64,000 nt of DNA from assembly GCF_004135605.1 (NCBI RefSeq), contig NZ_SDPT01000001.1, positions 1,116,001-1,180,000 of the forward strand, given 5' to 3'. Below are positions 60,732 to 64,000 of this stretch, in pieces; within the stretch, counting starts at the first letter, position 1; the number at the start of each line of letters is the position of its first letter. The notes beneath the pieces are model-generated. The model saw nothing but the letters and a program-made list of their open reading frames with translations. It had not been told where the DNA came from and did no database searches. The position numbers and the translations under genes were made by a program. Origin of the DNA: Sphingomonas desiccabilis. Lineage in GTDB: Bacteria > Pseudomonadota > Alphaproteobacteria > Sphingomonadales > Sphingomonadaceae.

Positions 60732-60769
60732 CGGCCGGTGCGGGATCAGCCTCCCGCGCCGGCCGTTTT
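60732..60769 (+). terminator. Terminator of the RND efflux operon
   Basis: A 14-pair stem (one G-T wobble; arms beginning CGGCCGG and ending CCGGCCG) with the loop TCAGCC is followed by TTTT. It lies 37 bases after the channel gene and ends 19 bases before the next gene. Confidence 0.88.
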
Positions 60770-60788
60770 GTGTCCGGAGGAGATCAGC

Positions 60789-61769
60789 ATGGAATATCGG
60801 AAGCTCGGCAGCACCGGCCTGGACGTGTCCCGCCTGTGCCTTGGCTGCATGACCTACGGCGTCCCCGACCGCGGAGCCCATCCGTGGACGCTGGACGAGG
60901 AACGTAGCCGCCCGCTGCTGCGTCAGGCGGTGGAGGCCGGGATCAACTTCTTCGACACCGCCAACGTCTATTCGGATGGCACGTCGGAGGAGATCGTGGG
61001 GCGGGCGCTCAAGGAGTTCACGCGGCGGGATGAGGTGGTGATCGCCACCAAGGTCCACGGTCGCATGCATGCGGGGCCGAATGGCGCCGGTCTCAGCCGC
61101 AAGGCCATCCTGCAGGAGATCGACGCATCGCTTCGCCGCCTGGGCACAGACTATGTGGACCTCTACCAGATCCACCGGTTCGATCCCGAAACCCCGATCG
61201 AAGAAACGCTGGAGGCGCTGCACGACGTCGTGAAGGCGGGCAAGGCCCGATACATCGGCGCTTCCTCGATGTATGCCTGGCAGTTCGCCACCATGCTCCA
61301 CGTCGCCGAGGCGAACGGCTGGACGCGCTTCGCCACCATGCAGAACTACGTGAACCTGCTCTATCGAGAGGAGGAGCGCGAGATGCTGCCGCTCTGCGAG
61401 GCGGAGGGAGTCGGCGTGATCCCGTGGAGCCCGCTTGCCCGCGGGCGGCTGACGCGCCCCTGGAACGCGGAGACGGAGCGGACGCAGAGCGACGCTTTTG
61501 GCAGGAGCCTCTACGCGCACACTGCCGATGCCGACCGAAAGGTCATCGAGGCGGTGGCAGAGGTGGCCGCGGGCAGGGGCGTGCCGCCCGCGCAGATCGC
61601 GCTCGCCTGGGTGCTGGCGAAGCCGATGGTGAGTGCGCCGATCGTGGGTGCCTCCAAGCCGGGGCACCTGCAGGACGCGGTCGCGGCACTGGATTTTGTC
61701 TTGAGCGAAGACGAAGTCGAGCGGCTGGAGGCACCCTATGTGCCCCATGCCGTCGTCGGGTTTGCTTGA
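60789..61769 (+). CDS. Aldo/keto reductase
   Basis: The 326-residue protein is a typical AKR with the catalytic tetrad visible: Asp in NFFDTANVYS, Tyr in the same segment, Lys in VIATKVHG, and His in LYQIHRFDPETP. The N-terminus MEYRKLGSTGLDVSRLCLGCMTYG and the GVIPWSPLARGRLTRP segment are those of the AKR11/13-like (YajO-type) group. NADPH is the likely cofactor; the substrate is unknown. GGAGGAG lies 6 bases before the ATG. Confidence 0.92.
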   Translation: MEYRKLGSTGLDVSRLCLGCMTYGVPDRGAHPWTLDEERSRPLLRQAVEAGINFFDTANVYSDGTSEEIVGRALKEFTRRDEVVIATKVHGRMHAGPNGAGLSRKAILQEIDASLRRLGTDYVDLYQIHRFDPETPIEETLEALHDVVKAGKARYIGASSMYAWQFATMLHVAEANGWTRFATMQNYVNLLYREEEREMLPLCEAEGVGVIPWSPLARGRLTRPWNAETERTQSDAFGRSLYAHTADADRKVIEAVAEVAAGRGVPPAQIALAWVLAKPMVSAPIVGASKPGHLQDAVAALDFVLSEDEVERLEAPYVPHAVVGFA

Positions 61770-61784
61770 TCGGGGACGAGAGAC

Positions 61785-61828
61785 AAAGAAAAAGGCGGCG
61801 AGGACCGGGGCCCCGCCGCCTTTCTTTT
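61785..61828. terminator. Bidirectional terminator between convergent genes
   Basis: A perfect stem (AAAGGCGGCG with CGCCGCCTTT and flanking A/T runs on both sides) with a GC-rich loop sits between the aldo/keto reductase and the convergent MFS gene. The A-run on the left and T-run on the right suit both strands. Confidence 0.9.
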
Positions 61829-61844
61829 GGTCCGGAGCACGGCC

Positions 61845-63173
61845 TCAGTCGAGGCGGCGAGCCAGTTCGCGGTTCAGGAGCAGTGCGATCAGCGTCGCGA
61901 CGGCACCCGACAGCAGATAACCGCCGGCGGCGATCAGGCCGAAGGTCTCTGCCAGCCACAGTGCCGCGAACGGAGCGAAGCCCGCACCGAACAGCCACGC
62001 CAGATCCGACGTCAGGGCCGCACCCGTGTAGCGTGCGCGCTTCGGGAAGTTGCTGGTCACGGCACCCGACGACTGGCCGAACGACAGGCCGAGCAGGATG
62101 AAGCCCACGATCATGAACGCGGTCTCACCGGCTTCGCCACCGTTCAGCAGCATCGGTGCGACGCAGGCGAAGATCGCGATGGCGGCGGCGGTGTAGCCGA
62201 GCACCGAGCGGCGCCCGATCCGATCCGCCAGCAGGCCGGAGCAGACGATCGCCACCACGCCGAAGACGGCGCCGACCATCTCGATCACGAGGAAGCGGGT
62301 GACGCTCTCCTGCGTGAACACCGCGACCCACGAAAGCGGGAACACGGTGACCATGTGGAACAGCGCGAAGCTCGCCAGCGGCGCGAACGCGCCGATAATG
62401 ATGTTCCGCCACTGGTTCTTGAGCGTCGCCGGAACCGGAGACGCGGTCAGTTCGCGCGACTTGAACAGCTCGGAATATTCCGGCGATGCGACCATGCGAA
62501 GCCGGGCGAACAGCGCCACGACGTTTAGCGCGAACGCCACGAAGAACGGATAGCGCCAGCCCCAGCTGAGGAAGTCCTCGCCCCCCAGGGTGCCGAGGAA
62601 GAAGGCGAACAGGGCGCTCGCCACGATCAGGCCGATCGGGGCACCGAGCTGCGGAACCATGGCGTACCAGCCACGCTTGTGCGGCGGCGCGTTGAGCGCG
62701 AGCAGCGAGGCGAGGCCGTCCCAGCTACCACCCAGCGCGAGACCCTGGCCGATGCGGAAGATGGCCAGCAGAACCGCCGACGCGGCGCCGACCTGCGCAT
62801 AGCTGGGGAGGAAGGCCACCGACACCGTGGACGTGCCGAGCAGGAACAGCGCGATCGTCAGCTTGACGCTGCGACCATAGCGCCGGTCGATCGCCATGAA
62901 GATCTGGCTGCCGACCGGGCGGGCGATGAACGCCAGCGCGAAAAGGGCGAAGGAGGCGAGGGTCGCCGCGACCGGTTCCAGGTACGGGAACACGAATCGC
63001 GGGAAGACGAGCACCGAAGCGATCGCGTAGACGAAAAAGTCGAAGAATTCCGACGTGCGCCCGATGATCACACCGACGGCGATCTCTCCCGGGTGCACGT
63101 CATCATGGCCGCGGGAATTCACGACGCGGGCATCGCGCTCCAAGGGCGCGGACGAGGCATGGGCCTGAGCCAT
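61845..63173 (-). CDS. MHS-type MFS transporter upstream of cyo genes
   Basis: The 442-residue protein has 12 helices and the metabolite-H+ symporter style, with the first helix region GVIIGRTSEFFDFFVYAIASVLVFP, the basic loop RPVGSQIFMAIDRRYGRSVKL, and RPEYSE-type loop at ASPEYSELFK. It is divergent from cyoA, a gene order I associate from memory with sphingomonads. Substrate is unknown; the position next to a terminal oxidase suggests a carboxylate carrier but does not prove it. Confidence 0.85.
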   Translation of the reverse strand: MAQAHASSAPLERDARVVNSRGHDDVHPGEIAVGVIIGRTSEFFDFFVYAIASVLVFPRFVFPYLEPVAATLASFALFALAFIARPVGSQIFMAIDRRYGRSVKLTIALFLLGTSTVSVAFLPSYAQVGAASAVLLAIFRIGQGLALGGSWDGLASLLALNAPPHKRGWYAMVPQLGAPIGLIVASALFAFFLGTLGGEDFLSWGWRYPFFVAFALNVVALFARLRMVASPEYSELFKSRELTASPVPATLKNQWRNIIIGAFAPLASFALFHMVTVFPLSWVAVFTQESVTRFLVIEMVGAVFGVVAIVCSGLLADRIGRRSVLGYTAAAIAIFACVAPMLLNGGEAGETAFMIVGFILLGLSFGQSSGAVTSNFPKRARYTGAALTSDLAWLFGAGFAPFAALWLAETFGLIAAGGYLLSGAVATLIALLLNRELARRLD

Positions 63174-63189
63174 TACGTATTCAACTCTC

Positions 63190-63201
63190 CGAACGTTCGG
63201 C
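63190..63201. promoter_or_regulatory. Perfect 12-base palindrome in the MFS-cyoA divergent region
   Basis: CCGAACGTTCGG is a perfect palindrome 17 bases before the MFS start, and its right arm recurs inverted as CGCCGAACG at 63221-63229. It may be a regulator site or part of a hairpin. Confidence 0.4.
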
Positions 63202-63232
63202 GTCCCGATAGGCTCCGGGGCGCCGAACGGGG

Positions 63233-63251
63233 ATAGGACAAATTGTCCTAT
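63233..63251. promoter_or_regulatory. Operator-like palindrome upstream of cyoA
   Basis: ATAGGACAAATTGTCCTAT has perfect 9-base arms around a single A and sits 34 bases before the cyoA start, in a 111-base divergent gap. AT-rich center and dyad symmetry suit an HTH dimer (for example Rrf2 or GntR type), but the regulator cannot be named. Confidence 0.6.
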
Positions 63252-63284
63252 TCCGCATGTGCGAACGGAGGTCTAGGCGCGCCG

Positions 63285-64000
63285 ATGATGTCCCGCCTAT
63301 CGTCTTCCTTCGCCGCGCGATGCGGCCTGAGCCTGCCGCTTGCCGCACTCCTCGGAGGGTGCGACCTGGTGGTGCTGAACCCCTCCGGTGACGTGGCGCG
63401 TCAGCAGGGCGACCTGATTCTCTGGTCGACCGGTCTGATGCTGCTGATCATCGTACCGGTGATGGTGCTCACCGTCCTGTTCGCCTGGCGCTACCGCGCG
63501 AGCAACAAGGATGCCGAGTACAAGCCGGACTGGGATCACTCGATCATGCTCGAGCTGGTGATCTGGTCGGCGCCGCTGCTGATCATCATCGCGCTCGGCG
63601 CGCTGACCTGGACCTCGACGCACCTCCTCGATCCCTATCGTCCGCTGGGTCGCCTCTCGCCGACGCAGGCGGTGAAGGCGAGCGAGCGGCCGCTGGAGGT
63701 CGAAGTAGTGTCGCTCGACTGGAAGTGGCTGTTCATCTACCCGGAACAGGGGGTCGCGACGGTGAACGAACTGGTGGTGCCGGTCGGACGCCAGGTCCGG
63801 TTCCGCCTGACGTCCTCCAGCGTCATGAACGCGTTCTACGTGCCGGCGATGGCGGGTATGATCTACACCATGCCGGGCATGGAGACGAAGCTTCACGCCG
63901 TCCTGAACCGCCCCGGCCAGTTCCCGGGCATCTCCTCGAACTACAGTGGCGCGGGCTACAGCCACATGCGCTTCACCACCCACTCGGTGGACGATGCGGG
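63285..64000 (+). CDS. cyoA: Cytochrome bo3 ubiquinol oxidase subunit II (partial)
   Basis: The gene runs off the window at the right; 238 codons are visible. The precursor is a lipoprotein (signal MSRLSSSFAARCGLSLPLAALLGGC region, with LLGGC lipobox) followed by two membrane helices (LILWSTGLMLLIIVPVMV and MLELVIWSAPLLIIIALGAL) and the soluble domain DWKWLFIYPEQGVATVNELVVPVG. The expected CuA Cys/His ligands of cytochrome c oxidases are not visible in the part shown, in keeping with a quinol oxidase. ATG is at 63285 or 63288; GGAGGT lies 12-15 bases upstream. Confidence 0.93.
   Translation, partial: MMSRLSSSFAARCGLSLPLAALLGGCDLVVLNPSGDVARQQGDLILWSTGLMLLIIVPVMVLTVLFAWRYRASNKDAEYKPDWDHSIMLELVIWSAPLLIIIALGALTWTSTHLLDPYRPLGRLSPTQAVKASERPLEVEVVSLDWKWLFIYPEQGVATVNELVVPVGRQVRFRLTSSSVMNAFYVPAMAGMIYTMPGMETKLHAVLNRPGQFPGISSNYSGAGYSHMRFTTHSVDDA

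Overview
The window is a high-GC (about two-thirds G+C), densely packed stretch of an alphaproteobacterial chromosome, most likely a sphingomonad (Sphingomonas or a close relative). The evidence is the gene order nuoC-to-N then birA, coaX, RNase J and a DUF1467 gene; the yqeY-dnaG-rpoD cluster; an MHS-type transporter divergent from cyoA; a CcoNOQP-GHIS cluster; and short dispersed GC-rich palindromes typical of that group. I saw no tRNA, rRNA, CRISPR array, transposase or prophage gene. The interesting parts are small ORFs, regulatory sites and repeats between housekeeping genes.

Left part (1-16.9 kb, + strand): the 3' end of nuoC and all of nuoD-nuoN, encoding respiratory complex I, almost entirely with overlapping stop and start codons. 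Three tiny extra reading frames sit inside the operon: a 57-residue, probably real, membrane protein between nuoE and nuoF, and two tiny ORFs that exactly bridge nuoI to nuoJ and nuoL to nuoM. birA (no usable ATG, GTG or TTG), coaX, rnj and a DUF1467 membrane protein follow.

Middle part (17-44.7 kb): a mixture of single genes and small operons. It holds a GNAT acetyltransferase, a degenerate S41-like exported protein, an MFS carrier, a large coiled-coil membrane protein resembling the polarity factor TipN, a GT-C membrane protein, a CHAP amidase, then yqeY-dnaG-rpoD on the minus strand, and carA-(small exported protein)-carB-greA on the plus strand. Next come glutathionyl-hydroquinone reductase, pirin, a D-2-hydroxyacid dehydrogenase, a small Cys-containing exported peptide, OmpW, a chromate transporter, a cluster of small unknown genes (42.0-43.4 kb), and an XRE regulator with its membrane partner.

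Right part (44.7-64 kb): a respiration and stress region. The cbb3 oxidase cluster ccoNOQP-ccoGHIS is read leftward from an FNR-type box. A small membrane protein and a divergent Crp/Fnr regulator share a promoter region with two more such boxes. A TetR repressor is divergent from a complete tripartite RND efflux operon. An aldo/keto reductase and an MHS carrier converge on a bidirectional terminator, and cyoA (cytochrome bo3 ubiquinol oxidase subunit II) runs off the right end behind a palindromic operator-like site. High-affinity (cbb3) and low-affinity (bo3) terminal oxidases are therefore within about 11 kb of each other, with a likely redox regulator between them.

Nothing amounts to a clear new defence or mobile system. 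The best leads are the bridging ORFs of the nuo operon, the small exported protein between carA and carB, the TipN-like protein, the FNR-box set with a regulator lacking both the Fe-S cysteines and the usual recognition Glu, and a repeat that abuts or enters the 3' ends of two unrelated minus-strand genes in the same orientation.
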